Assembly: GCA_045617925.1 (NCBI GenBank)
Contig: JAZLJR010000052.1
Span: 1 to 62,872, forward strand
Direction: 5' to 3'
Source: CALELF01 sp045617925
Lineage (GTDB): Bacteria > Synergistota > Synergistia > Synergistales > Synergistaceae
Length of the DNA: 62,872 nt
Part shown: piece by piece, positions 51,141 to 59,685 of the stretch
Position numbering within the stretch: the stretch's first letter is position 1
Layout: the number at the start of each line of letters is the position of its first letter
Translations under genes and position numbers: made by a program
The notes under the pieces: model-generated
Seen by the model: the letters and a program-made list of their open reading frames with translations, nothing else
The model's database searches: none
What the model was told of the DNA's origin: nothing

Positions 51141-51824
51141 ATGAAGCACAGGTTGTTAGAATTATTAATAGTGATTTTTGCTATAACTGTTGTTTCAACA
51201 GTAGCATTTGCAGAGTCTAGATACATGGTAACAATAAAAAACACTAATATTAAAGATGTACAAGATGCTCTTATTACTGTATTTATGAGGAAAAATTTTA
51301 ATTTGGATGATGTTACAGACTACAGGTTAATTTTTACAAAAATTGTTGATGGTTATAATTCTGACGCAAAGTGCTTAGTACGTTGTAATATGTTTGAACG
51401 TGATGGGAATGTTCGGCTGATCGTAACGCAGGATGACTTTACCTCAAAAGGTTACAGCCGTCGTAACGTAGATCATCTTATTCCGCTTGTGAAAGAGGTT
51501 AAGAACAAAATTGATGGGACTTCACTAGATGATATTGTCAATGAGATGGTTAACGAAATCCCCAATACTAGCAATACAAATAAAAATACACTTGGATTAA
51601 AATTTTCTGACGAGCAAATAGTTTTGGATGTAGTTCATAATAGTCTTTCACATGGGAAGATTTTCGTTGGAGATCGTATTCTTGAAATTGATGGTATAAC
51701 TACAAACAAATTGGACAAAGATTCTATAACGACTTATCTCAACAATAAATGGGCAACTGTTCAATCAATTATCTTTACTGTTGAGCATGAAGGTCGAAAA
51801 TCTTTCATAAAAATTTCTAAATAG
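51141..51824 (+). CDS. Secreted PDZ-domain protein of unknown function
   Basis: A 227-residue exported protein. A signal peptide ends at AFAE (residue ~25). Residues 28-120 form an unrecognised mixed domain with KCLVRCN and LIVTQDDF. Residues ~150-227 look like a PDZ domain: LGLKFSDEQIVLDVV, then GKIFVGDRILEIDGITTNKL and a final beta strand. There is no protease domain, so it may be a binding or scaffold protein in the periplasm. GAGGGGG precedes the ATG. It is a single gene between two terminators. Confidence 0.75.
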   Translation: MKHRLLELLIVIFAITVVSTVAFAESRYMVTIKNTNIKDVQDALITVFMRKNFNLDDVTDYRLIFTKIVDGYNSDAKCLVRCNMFERDGNVRLIVTQDDFTSKGYSRRNVDHLIPLVKEVKNKIDGTSLDDIVNEMVNEIPNTSNTNKNTLGLKFSDEQIVLDVVHNSLSHGKIFVGDRILEIDGITTNKLDKDSITTYLNNKWATVQSIIFTVEHEGRKSFIKISK

Positions 51825-51852
51825 ATCTTAGTAATTAATTACTGAGAAAAAA

Positions 51853-51885
51853 AAGAAGCATTGGTTAATAACCGATGCTTCTTTT
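51853..51885 (+). terminator. Terminator after the PDZ protein gene
   Basis: A 13-bp stem (51853-51865 with 51871-51883, one G-U pair) has a TAATA loop and a short T tail. Confidence 0.8.
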
Positions 51886-51926
51886 GTAAAATACTAATCA
51901 AAAAAGTAAAATTTTCTGCATAAAAA

Positions 51927-51955
51927 TTGCCAAAGTGCATCTAGTGTGTTAAAAT
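51927..51955 (+). promoter_or_regulatory. Promoter of the yebC-ruv-topA gene train
   Basis: TTGCCA at 51927 and TAAAAT at 51950, 17 nt apart, about 73 bases before yebC. The leader contains a small GGAAT/ATTCC hairpin. No other good promoter was noticed before topA, so it may drive much of the cluster. Confidence 0.55.
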
Positions 51956-52027
51956 ACACTCCGTGTTTTCGGAATGTAATAATTCCCATAGTTTTATGTG
52001 CAAATTTTTTTCAAGGAGAGATAGATT

Positions 52028-52771
52028 ATGTCAGGACATTCACATTGGGCAGGAATTAAACACCGCAAGGCTGCACAGGACGCAAAAAAAGGCGTTGCTT
52101 TCCAAAAGTTAGTTAAAGATATCATTGCAGCTGCAAAAGCTGGTGGTGGAGACCCAAATTCAAATTTTAGATTAAAGGTTGCTATTGATAGAGCAAAGGC
52201 AGGAAATGTTCCTGTTGATAACATTGAACGTGGCATCAAAAGAGGCACTGGCGAACTTGGTGGACCAATGGAAGATATCTACTATGAGGGATACGGTCCA
52301 TGTGGTGTTGCCGTTATGGTTCACGTTATGACAGACAACAGAAACAGAACTGCACCAGCTATGAGATCACTTTTTACAAAGACAGGCGGCTCAATTGGTG
52401 AAATGGGCTGTGTTGCTTGGAACTTTGAGAGAAAAGGCGTCATTCAAGTTACTGGCAATGGCATCAATGAAGATGAAATTATGATGGTTGCTCTTGATGC
52501 TGGTGCGGATGACGTCGAAGCAAACGAAGAAGGATTTGAAATTGACTGCGAGCCAACGAGCCTTTCTGATGTTGGCGAAGCATTAAAGAATGCTGGATAC
52601 AACGTTGAGTCAATGGAAGTTAGCATGCTCCCAAAGAATACTATTTCTATCACCACGAAAGAGGATGCACAAAAGATGCTCTCCATGGTGGAGCGTTTTG
52701 AGGATGACGACGACGTTGAAGCAGTGTATGCAAACTTTGACATTCCAGAGGAAATCCTTGCACAACTTTAA
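52028..52771 (+). CDS. yebC: YebC/PmpR-family translation or transcription factor
   Basis: A 247-residue three-domain protein starting MSGHSHWAGIKHRKAAQDAKKG, the invariant family N-terminus. Conserved YEGYGPCGVAVMVHVMTDN is near residue 80. Relatives act as DNA-binding regulators, and some relieve ribosome stalling at polyproline. CAAGGAGAG precedes the ATG. ruvC overlaps its end, the usual arrangement yebC-ruvC-ruvA-ruvB. Confidence 0.95.
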   Translation: MSGHSHWAGIKHRKAAQDAKKGVAFQKLVKDIIAAAKAGGGDPNSNFRLKVAIDRAKAGNVPVDNIERGIKRGTGELGGPMEDIYYEGYGPCGVAVMVHVMTDNRNRTAPAMRSLFTKTGGSIGEMGCVAWNFERKGVIQVTGNGINEDEIMMVALDAGADDVEANEEGFEIDCEPTSLSDVGEALKNAGYNVESMEVSMLPKNTISITTKEDAQKMLSMVERFEDDDDVEAVYANFDIPEEILAQL

Positions 52772-53282
52772 TGGCAATTCATATATAACATCGTTAGGAA
52801 TAGACCCCGGGCTAGGAACACTAGGCTACGGGGTCGTTTTACAGAATGGCTCTTCTCTTTTTTGTGAAAGGTATGGTGTGATAAAAACGCCACCTAATTT
52901 GCCTATTCATGAAAGATTATTATGTCTTTATAAAGACTTATCCAAGATTTTTGACACGGTGAAGCCAAATATCGTGTCTATTGAAAAATTGTTTTTTGGC
53001 AGGAACGTTACAACGGCTGAGATGGTGTGGCAAGCTAGAGGAATTGTTATGCTACTTTGTGCAGAGCGTGGAATTACTCCATATGAATTGACACCTGGAC
53101 AGGCAAAGGAATCTATTTGTGGCAATTTTAAGGCAGAAAAGGGACAGGTGCAACGTGTTGTGGCACAAATTTTGTCACTTGAAAAAAAACCCACACCAGA
53201 TGATGCAGCAGACGCACTTGCTATTGCTATTACAGGGCTTTCTTTGCATTGTTACAATAAAGACACGGAGTGTTTGAGATGA
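52758..53282 (+). CDS. ruvC: Holliday junction resolvase RuvC
   Basis: A 174-residue endonuclease of the RNase H fold. Catalytic acids are visible in SLGIDPGLGT, SIEKLFFG and PDDAADALAIAI (D-x2-D). It cuts four-way junctions bound by RuvAB. No in-frame ATG exists near the domain start; TTG 52758 with GAGGA upstream gives the right length and a 14-base overlap with yebC. A longer open frame upstream to 52590 is only a shadow of yebC. Confidence 0.93.
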   Translation: MHNFNGNSYITSLGIDPGLGTLGYGVVLQNGSSLFCERYGVIKTPPNLPIHERLLCLYKDLSKIFDTVKPNIVSIEKLFFGRNVTTAEMVWQARGIVMLLCAERGITPYELTPGQAKESICGNFKAEKGQVQRVVAQILSLEKKPTPDDAADALAIAITGLSLHCYNKDTECLR

Positions 53283-53884
53283 TAAATTCATTAAAAGGTA
53301 TTGTGCAGGATATAACGAAAGACAGCATAATAATTGAGGTTGCAGGCTTTGGAGTAGAGGTTTTTCCAACAAAAAGTTTGTTGCAAAGTGTTGAGCTGTC
53401 AAAGGAAATATTTTGCATTACATATTTGAAATTTAGTGACGCTGGTCCTACGATGTTTGGCTTTTCAAACGATGAGGAGCGTTCATTTTTTATGGAGTTA
53501 ATCAAGGTTAATTCCGTTGGTGGCAAGGTTGCAATTACGCTTATGCAATATCTTGACATAGCACAGATTGTTTCTGCAATACAGGCAGGGAATGTCAATG
53601 CCTTAAAAGCACCCGGAATTGGCTTGAAAACTGCGGATAAAATTTGCTATGACATGAAAAAAGTTGTGGCGAATAAATTTATGAATCTTACAACTGCCGT
53701 TGTGGAAGATACAAAATTCGGTCTTGAAATGACAGTTACGGATGCTTTGACTGGGCTTGGTTTTACTCAAGCTGATGCAAGGCGTGCTCTAGCTTTTTGC
53801 TATGCACAAAGTGACGATAGCACAAATTGGACAGAAGAAAGCCTTATAATGGCTGCACTTTCCGTCTTACAGCGAGCGAAATGA
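53279..53884 (+). CDS. ruvA: Holliday junction DNA helicase subunit RuvA
   Basis: A 201-residue protein. An OB-fold N-terminus (SLKGIVQDITKDSIIIEVAGFGVEV) is followed by two helix-hairpin-helix regions (LIKVNSVGGKVAI and LKAPGIGLKTADKI) and a C-terminal RuvB-binding domain (DALTGLGFTQADARRAL). The ATG 53279 overlaps the ruvC stop (ATGA), with CGGAG upstream; GTG 53270 is less likely. Confidence 0.95.
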   Translation: MINSLKGIVQDITKDSIIIEVAGFGVEVFPTKSLLQSVELSKEIFCITYLKFSDAGPTMFGFSNDEERSFFMELIKVNSVGGKVAITLMQYLDIAQIVSAIQAGNVNALKAPGIGLKTADKICYDMKKVVANKFMNLTTAVVEDTKFGLEMTVTDALTGLGFTQADARRALAFCYAQSDDSTNWTEESLIMAALSVLQRAK

Positions 53885-53893
53885 GGTTGAGTG

Positions 53894-54970
53894 ATGATAG
53901 AAGAAGTTAAAAATCAAAGCTTTAAATTGTCCGAAACCTTGAAGCAGGAAAGTCAAGATAATGACTCTGATGTAAAGTCTCTGCGCCCTGAGGCTTTGGA
54001 TGATTTTATTGGACAAACAGCCTTAAAGGACAAATTATCCATTTATATGAAAGCTGCATTGTCGCGTGGTGAGCCGATGGATCACACGTTATTTTACGGA
54101 CCGCCAGGGCTTGGCAAAACAACGCTTGCTGGAATTATTGCTCGTGAAATGAAGGGTAATTTACGAGTAACAACTGGACCTGCTTTGGAAAAAACTGGAG
54201 ATTTGGCAGCATTGTTGTCAAACATTCAGGCTTACGATGTTCTTTTTATAGATGAAATTCACAGGCTTCCAGTAGCAGTTGAGGAAATATTGTATTCTGC
54301 AATGGAGGATTTTTCTCTTTCAATTGTTGTTGGAAAAGGTCCATTAGCTAGAAGCATAAAACTTTCTCTGCCACGTTTTACATTGGTTGGTGCGACAACA
54401 CGTCTTGGGCTTTTAACTTCACCGTTGCGAGCAAGATTTGGCATTGTAGAGCAACTTATCCTATATACGAAAGACGAATTGAAGGCAATCGTTGAACGTG
54501 GCTCACGGATTTTAGATGTAAAACTTACAGACGAGTCTGCAGAAATGATAGGTATGAGGAGTCGTGGAACACCTCGTGTAGCCTTGCGGCTTTTGAAGCG
54601 AGTGCGTGATGTGGCTTGTGTAAAGGGTGTTGCCATCGTTGAGCCCGATTTGGTCAATTACGCATTTGATATGTTAGGCATTGATTCACTTGGGCTTGAC
54701 CAAGGGGACAGAAAATTTTTGAATGCACTCACTGAGTTGTTTGGAGGAGGTCCTGTTGGGCTTTCTACCTTGTCTGCTGCCTTGAATGAAGATGCTCAAA
54801 CGATAGAGGATATCTATGAACCATATTTAATTCAAAATGGTTTGCTTGAACGCACCCCAAGGGGACGTAGAGCGACAAGGGCTACTTGGGAATATTTGAA
54901 TTTGCCTGTTCCAACAAATTTTCTTTTGCAGGCAGAGCAAGCACAGCAGAATTTGTTTGATGAGGAGTAA
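53894..54970 (+). CDS. ruvB: Holliday junction DNA helicase motor RuvB
   Basis: A 358-residue AAA+ ATPase. Walker A GPPGLGKTTLAGIIA is near residue 70, Walker B VLFIDEIHRL, sensor GATTRLGLL and the RuvB C-terminal winged helix (RTPRGRRAT). It drives branch migration with RuvA. The start is ATG 53894 with GAGG upstream; the adjacent GTG 53891 is possible. The end overlaps the Shine-Dalgarno of the next gene. Confidence 0.96.
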   Translation: MIEEVKNQSFKLSETLKQESQDNDSDVKSLRPEALDDFIGQTALKDKLSIYMKAALSRGEPMDHTLFYGPPGLGKTTLAGIIAREMKGNLRVTTGPALEKTGDLAALLSNIQAYDVLFIDEIHRLPVAVEEILYSAMEDFSLSIVVGKGPLARSIKLSLPRFTLVGATTRLGLLTSPLRARFGIVEQLILYTKDELKAIVERGSRILDVKLTDESAEMIGMRSRGTPRVALRLLKRVRDVACVKGVAIVEPDLVNYAFDMLGIDSLGLDQGDRKFLNALTELFGGGPVGLSTLSAALNEDAQTIEDIYEPYLIQNGLLERTPRGRRATRATWEYLNLPVPTNFLLQAEQAQQNLFDEE

Positions 54971-54980
54971 ACAAATTTTT

Positions 54981-56447
54981 ATGAAAAAAAATAATGTTTT
55001 ACTATTTGTCTTTCTTATTTTGTTTTCATTTTTTACAGCTGTATCTTCTTTTGCAATGGAAACATCTGTATTGCTGTCTGAGAATGTTAAAACGCTTCAG
55101 ATTTCTGGAACAGAATTTATCTTAACTACAGGTGATTCACTTGCTACGCCTGAAATTACAGGTTCTTTTGCCTTGAATTACCGCAAAGGAGTTGTGTTTT
55201 GTGATGATGTGCAATACATCTTGCCTGTTACTATCACCTCACAAAATCCAATTAATATAAACGGAGTTAATTACAAAGGAAAAATTTCTTTGGAAGAAAA
55301 CGAGGGACGGCTCTGTATAGTAAATTATGTTGATGTGGAAGACTATTTAGCAGGGGTATTGGCATGTGAAATGTCTCCGAAATGGCCGATGGAAGCATTG
55401 AAAGCTCAAGCAGTTTTGGCGAGAACATATTTACAAAATCAAGGTAAAAAACATGGAAAGTATGTAATATGTGATACAGAACATTGCCAAGTTTATAAAG
55501 GAGTTCCAAAGCAATCTGAATCTATTACTCAAGCATTATTAGAAACCAAGGATTTGTTTTTGTGCTACAACAACAAACCAGCGCAAGTATTTTTCTTTGC
55601 TGATTCAGGCGGTGCAACTACATCTTCAAAAGATGTATGGAATGGGAGTGCAATTCCTTACTTAATCTCAAGACCCGATCCAGATGTGATTTCTCAGAAA
55701 TTTACTACATGGAAGTTTAGATGCACTATGTCGCTTGTGCAAGAAAAATTACTTTCTAAGGGAATTGACCTTGGAACAATCTTATCCATTACTCCAACTG
55801 TAAGAGATAATAGCGGACGTGTCTTGCAATTAGAGATAAAAGGTCAAAATGGAACAAAAACTATTGCTTCTTCTCTTTTCCGCTCTATACTTGGAGCAGC
55901 TAACATAAAAAGCACCTTATTCAAATTTGCAATGCTTGATTCTGTAGATGATGGCGTTAGTCAATCACAACTGGTTGCAAATTCTGCCAAACCTACACAG
56001 AAAATTACTCCTAATCCAAGTGTTGCACAATCACAGCACCCACATTTTGTTTCAAAAATGGATGAGTTAATGTGGCTTTCAGAGCAGGGAGCCTATACCA
56101 CGCGTGAGCTTTGTGCTATGTTGGGTGATTTTGATAATTACGATACATATATTAAAAATGGCTACGAGATATTAAGGACTGGAAATAAAACACCAGCAAA
56201 TACGCCAAATACAACTATTGCACAAGAAAATACAGCCGCTTCAACGCCTATATCTGAAGACAAAAAGTCAATCACAAATGAATCTGCAACCGATAATGTG
56301 TTTATGATAATAGGTTATGGAAATGGTCACGGTGTTGGTATGCCACAAAATCAATGCAAATACCTTGCTCAGGCTGGCTGGACATATGACCAAATACTCG
56401 CATATTATTTTCCTGGAACGGTTCTGTCTAAAGGAGATGTAAAATAA
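54981..56447 (+). CDS. SpoIID/LytB-domain protein with a large internal insertion
   Basis: A 488-residue exported protein. A signal peptide ends near SFAME. The SpoIID domain has CEMSPKWPMEALKAQAVLARTYL (residue ~135) and an A-x-FF-x-SGGATTSS segment, and finishes with GNGHGVGMPQNQCKYLAQAGWTYD (residue ~445). Between the two lies an insertion of about 120 residues (~318-438): a helical part plus a Thr/Asn/Pro-rich linker. SpoIID proteins are lytic transglycosylases acting on denuded glycan; LytB relatives enhance amidases. Other sporulation genes are absent, so a general wall role is likelier. GAGGAG lies 13 bases upstream. Confidence 0.87.
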   Translation: MKKNNVLLFVFLILFSFFTAVSSFAMETSVLLSENVKTLQISGTEFILTTGDSLATPEITGSFALNYRKGVVFCDDVQYILPVTITSQNPININGVNYKGKISLEENEGRLCIVNYVDVEDYLAGVLACEMSPKWPMEALKAQAVLARTYLQNQGKKHGKYVICDTEHCQVYKGVPKQSESITQALLETKDLFLCYNNKPAQVFFFADSGGATTSSKDVWNGSAIPYLISRPDPDVISQKFTTWKFRCTMSLVQEKLLSKGIDLGTILSITPTVRDNSGRVLQLEIKGQNGTKTIASSLFRSILGAANIKSTLFKFAMLDSVDDGVSQSQLVANSAKPTQKITPNPSVAQSQHPHFVSKMDELMWLSEQGAYTTRELCAMLGDFDNYDTYIKNGYEILRTGNKTPANTPNTTIAQENTAASTPISEDKKSITNESATDNVFMIIGYGNGHGVGMPQNQCKYLAQAGWTYDQILAYYFPGTVLSKGDVK

Positions 56448-56449
56448 AT

Positions 56450-57799
56450 ATGATTCACACAATAAAAATGGATGCAAATGGAAATGATTTTGTCATGCTT
56501 AACAATTTTAATCTGCAGTATGATGAAACAAAGTTTTCAAAATTTGCAAGAAAAGTGTGCCAAAGAAGTAATGAGTTTGGTGGAGCTGATGGTGTCTTAA
56601 TTGTTGAGCCAAGTGATATATGTGATTTCAAAATGAGGCTTTTCAATGCAGATGGCACTGAAGCAGAAATGTGTGGAAATGGTGCAAGATGCATTGCCTG
56701 TTTTGCAAAAAAACTGGGAATTGTTTCAAAGGATGACATAAAATTTGAAACATTAGCAGGTGTAATACAGGCACATTTTCAAGATGACGAAGTTGCTATT
56801 GAGCTTTCTGCTGTTGAAAAAAAGAAAATAGTGCTTTATAGTAATGATAAGGTTGTAGATTTTGCCTTTGATTATGCCTTCTTAAATACTGGAGTGCCTC
56901 ATGTAGTTGTTTTTGAGGATAAACACTCTCGACAATTTGAAGATTATGAAGAAATTGGCAGACAAATAAGAAATAGATTAGATTTATTTCCTGAGGGAGC
57001 CAACATCAATTTTTTATCTACGACTGACGACAAAACTACGCTTGATGTTTATACATACGAACGTGGTGTAGAGGCAATGACTTTGTCATGTGGGACTGGA
57101 TCTACAGCAAGTGTGTTGGCGGCTAATTTACGTGGAATTGTGCCAGATGAAGAAATAGCTGTTGTCAATAAAGGCGGAATAAACAAAGTAAAAATATTGC
57201 GTCAAACTGAAGAATTTATATATCCAATGCTTTGTGGTAAAGTAAATTTTGGAAATGAAATTACGATAAAGGAGAACATTATGCAAAAAACGTGGTGGAG
57301 AGAAACTATAGAAACAGTTTTATGGGCAGTAGGGCTTGCCTTTATTTTAAGAACATTTGTAATTCAAGCCTTTTGGATTCCGTCAGGTTCAATGATTCCT
57401 ACCTTGATGGAGCAAGATAGAGTTTTTGTCTTAAAATTTTTATACAAAACTCCGTTTAATGTTGAAGTTAAAAGGGGCGATATAATTGTTTTTGCCTATC
57501 CTTTAGATACAAAAAAAGATTACATCAAAAGGGTAGTTGCTTTGTCAGGGGAAAAGGTTGCCTTGAAGCAAGGAAGACTTTATGTAAATGATAAAGAAAT
57601 CCCTGAACCTTACGTAGTAAATAAAGACAATTACGATTTTGAAGAAGTTACAGTTCCAGAAGACAGCTATTTTTGTTTGGGGGATAACAGACCAAACTCA
57701 CAAGATGGAAGATATTGGGGATTTGTTCCAAAGAAAAATATAAAGGGACCTGCAAAATTCCGTTACTGGCCATTGACGAGAATTGGCGTAGTTAAATAA
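56450..57799 (+). CDS. dapF-lepB: Diaminopimelate epimerase fused to signal peptidase I
   Basis: A single 449-codon frame. Residues 1-275 are a complete DapF: catalytic Cys75 in MCGNGARC and Cys214 in SCGTGSTAS, converting LL- to meso-diaminopimelate. Residues 278-449 are a complete LepB: one membrane helix, then Ser314 in IPSGSMIPTL, Lys360 in DYIKRVVAL and the box GDNRPNSQDGRYWGFV. The junction reads ITIKEN-IMQKTWW with no stop. AAAGGAG at 57268 lies six bases before the LepB Met278 ATG (57281), so free LepB could also be made by internal initiation. Topology is workable: DapF stays cytosolic, LepB faces the periplasm. rbgA follows with no gap, the usual lepB neighbour. Confidence 0.93.
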   Translation: MIHTIKMDANGNDFVMLNNFNLQYDETKFSKFARKVCQRSNEFGGADGVLIVEPSDICDFKMRLFNADGTEAEMCGNGARCIACFAKKLGIVSKDDIKFETLAGVIQAHFQDDEVAIELSAVEKKKIVLYSNDKVVDFAFDYAFLNTGVPHVVVFEDKHSRQFEDYEEIGRQIRNRLDLFPEGANINFLSTTDDKTTLDVYTYERGVEAMTLSCGTGSTASVLAANLRGIVPDEEIAVVNKGGINKVKILRQTEEFIYPMLCGKVNFGNEITIKENIMQKTWWRETIETVLWAVGLAFILRTFVIQAFWIPSGSMIPTLMEQDRVFVLKFLYKTPFNVEVKRGDIIVFAYPLDTKKDYIKRVVALSGEKVALKQGRLYVNDKEIPEPYVVNKDNYDFEEVTVPEDSYFCLGDNRPNSQDGRYWGFVPKKNIKGPAKFRYWPLTRIGVVK

Positions 57800-58633
57800 A
57801 TGCCACGCACCGTTTGGTATCCGGGGCATATGGCAAAGGGAAAGAGGCAGTTAGAAGACTTTGCCAAAAATTTAGAAATGCTCATTGAAGTGCGTGATGC
57901 TCGTGCACCGCACCTTACATCTTCACCTATGATTGAAATGTTTGCTAAAAAGCTTCCTGTGATTACTGTGCTTTCAAAGGCGGACTTGGCAGATGCTGAG
58001 TCTACGAAAATTTGGTGTAATTATATAAAAAGCACTGGGCATGATGCGTGGGGACTTGATTTAAAGCAGGGGGGACTTGCCCAACTTGCAAAACATTTGC
58101 AAAAAAGTAAGCCAACATTTAGAGATTTGAGGATTGCTGTTTTTGGAATTCCAAATGTTGGAAAATCTATGCTAATAAACAAATTAGTTGGTCGTTATGC
58201 TGTTAAGGTTGGTGGTATTCCTGGTGTCACAAAGGGCGTCTCGTGGGTTAAAGGTAACGGCTTTTTGCTTGTTGATTCGCCCGGCATTCTTGATCCTCAT
58301 TCTGACGCAAGAGCTCATAGATTGATTTCTTGGCTAGGTTCTTCTAGAAGTGATGTTATAGATTCTTACGAGGAACATGCGAAGGAACTGATTACATTTT
58401 TACATAGAAAGGATGTTTGGCAGGCTTTTGCTAATTCATTAAAGATTGAGATAGGTGGAACACCCTATGAGATATTGGAAAAAATAGCTGCACGATATGG
58501 AAAATTGTTACAAGGTGGTGTGTATGACATCGAAGCTGCCGCAAAATTATTTCTAGAAGGTTTTGCAAATGGAAAATGGGGGAAGGTAACATTAGAACTT
58601 CCAAAGGATGAACCATTATGGACAATGCTGTAA
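57800..58633 (+). CDS. rbgA: Ribosome biogenesis GTPase RbgA (YlqF)
   Basis: A 277-residue circularly permuted GTPase for late 50S assembly. It starts TVWYPGHMAKGKRQL, then VRDARAP, the G4 motif VLSKADLA before the P-loop GIPNVGKSMLINKL (residue ~115), and GVTKGVSWV and DSPGIL. A C-terminal ANTAR-like helical domain follows. The ATG touches the preceding stop (TAAATG) and there is no clear Shine-Dalgarno, so translation is probably coupled to dapF-lepB. Confidence 0.94.
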   Translation: MPRTVWYPGHMAKGKRQLEDFAKNLEMLIEVRDARAPHLTSSPMIEMFAKKLPVITVLSKADLADAESTKIWCNYIKSTGHDAWGLDLKQGGLAQLAKHLQKSKPTFRDLRIAVFGIPNVGKSMLINKLVGRYAVKVGGIPGVTKGVSWVKGNGFLLVDSPGILDPHSDARAHRLISWLGSSRSDVIDSYEEHAKELITFLHRKDVWQAFANSLKIEIGGTPYEILEKIAARYGKLLQGGVYDIEAAAKLFLEGFANGKWGKVTLELPKDEPLWTML

Positions 58634-59205
58634 AAAATATAATAATTGCAGGGGCTGATGAAGCCGGCAGAGGACCTCTAGCAGGTCCTGTTGTTGCGTC
58701 TGCAGTTATATTAACTTCTGAACAAAAAGCACTTCTCGTTGATAACGGTTTGACTGATTCAAAAAAGTTATCTGCCAAGAAACGAGAGGTGCTTTTTGCT
58801 TTGATGCAAGAAATTGGTGTAGTGTGGGCAGCACAGGCAGCTTCTGCAAAAAGAATAGACGGAACAAATATACTGCGTGCAAGTCTTTGGTGTATGGGCA
58901 TGGCAACATTGAAGTTAAGCCAAAGGCCTAATTTGTTACTGCTGGATGGTAATAAAACAATAGGTGGTAATTTCCCGATAAGACAACATTGTGTTGTTAA
59001 GGGAGATTTGCGAGTGCCGACAATTGCGGCTGCTTCAGTGATTGCGAAGGTTTTGCGTGACAGAATTATGACTATATATGATAAAATGTATCCGTTGTAT
59101 CAATTTGAAAAACATAAGGGCTATCCTACAAAATTACATTATGAGCTTATAAAAAAATATGGAGCTAGTCCAATTCATCGTTTGAGTTATAAAGGCGTGT
59201 TATAG
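58618..59205 (+). CDS. rnhB: Ribonuclease HII
   Basis: A 195-residue RNase H2-type enzyme that removes RNA and single ribonucleotides from DNA. Catalytic motifs GADEAGRGPLAGPVV (Asp-Glu, residue ~11), LLLDGNK and AASVIAKVLRD with the later acidic residue are present. The start overlaps rbgA by 16 bases, with AAGGATG upstream. Standard Firmicutes neighbourhood. Confidence 0.95.
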   Translation: MDNAVKNIIIAGADEAGRGPLAGPVVASAVILTSEQKALLVDNGLTDSKKLSAKKREVLFALMQEIGVVWAAQAASAKRIDGTNILRASLWCMGMATLKLSQRPNLLLLDGNKTIGGNFPIRQHCVVKGDLRVPTIAAASVIAKVLRDRIMTIYDKMYPLYQFEKHKGYPTKLHYELIKKYGASPIHRLSYKGVL

Positions 59206-59685
59206 ATGACGATAATTCGTAAGGCACGATCAAGTAAATATTTATCAAATAACCTGCAGTTCAATGTAAATAATAATAAGTCTGAAATTAGCAAAATTTC
59301 TACGCTAAAACGTTCTTCGACATCGCAAAAAATTAAATCTGGGCTGCAAGGCGAAGCGTTTGCAGTGCAATTTCTTGAAAAAAATAACTACAAAGTTTTA
59401 GCGAGAAATGAAATTATTGGCAAGGTGGAAATAGATATTGTCGCTCAAAAAAATGATGAAATTATTTTTGTTGAAGTTAGAACACGAGAAAAAAATAAAT
59501 TTGTTTCTCCAGAGGAAACAATTACCAGTAAGAAAATGACTGCTATGCTAAAAGCTGCAAAGTTGTGGAGTAACAAATATAATTATAGTGGTTATTTTCG
59601 CTTAGATTTGATAGCAGTTACTTTGTTGAATGGTGAGCTTGTTGACATAGAACATTATGAAAGTATAACGGAGCCAATCATATGA
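59206..59685 (+). CDS. yraN: UPF0102/YraN-family endonuclease-fold protein
   Basis: A 159-residue protein. Residues 47-159 are the YraN domain with a PD-(D/E)xK-type core: GEAFAVQFLEKNNYKVLARN, EIDIVAQKNDEIIFVEVRTR. The function is not settled; it is found beside rnhB and comM in many bacteria. An N-terminal extension of about 45 Ser/Lys/Asn-rich residues is unusual for the family. The ATG follows the rnhB stop directly, with AAAGG upstream. The end overlaps comM (ATGA). Confidence 0.88.
   Translation: MTIIRKARSSKYLSNNLQFNVNNNKSEISKISTLKRSSTSQKIKSGLQGEAFAVQFLEKNNYKVLARNEIIGKVEIDIVAQKNDEIIFVEVRTREKNKFVSPEETITSKKMTAMLKAAKLWSNKYNYSGYFRLDLIAVTLLNGELVDIEHYESITEPII

Noticed and set aside
52590..52757. 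Upstream extension of the ruvC frame
   Set aside because: The extra 56 residues are the shadow of yebC and show no RuvC similarity; the domain starts after 52758.
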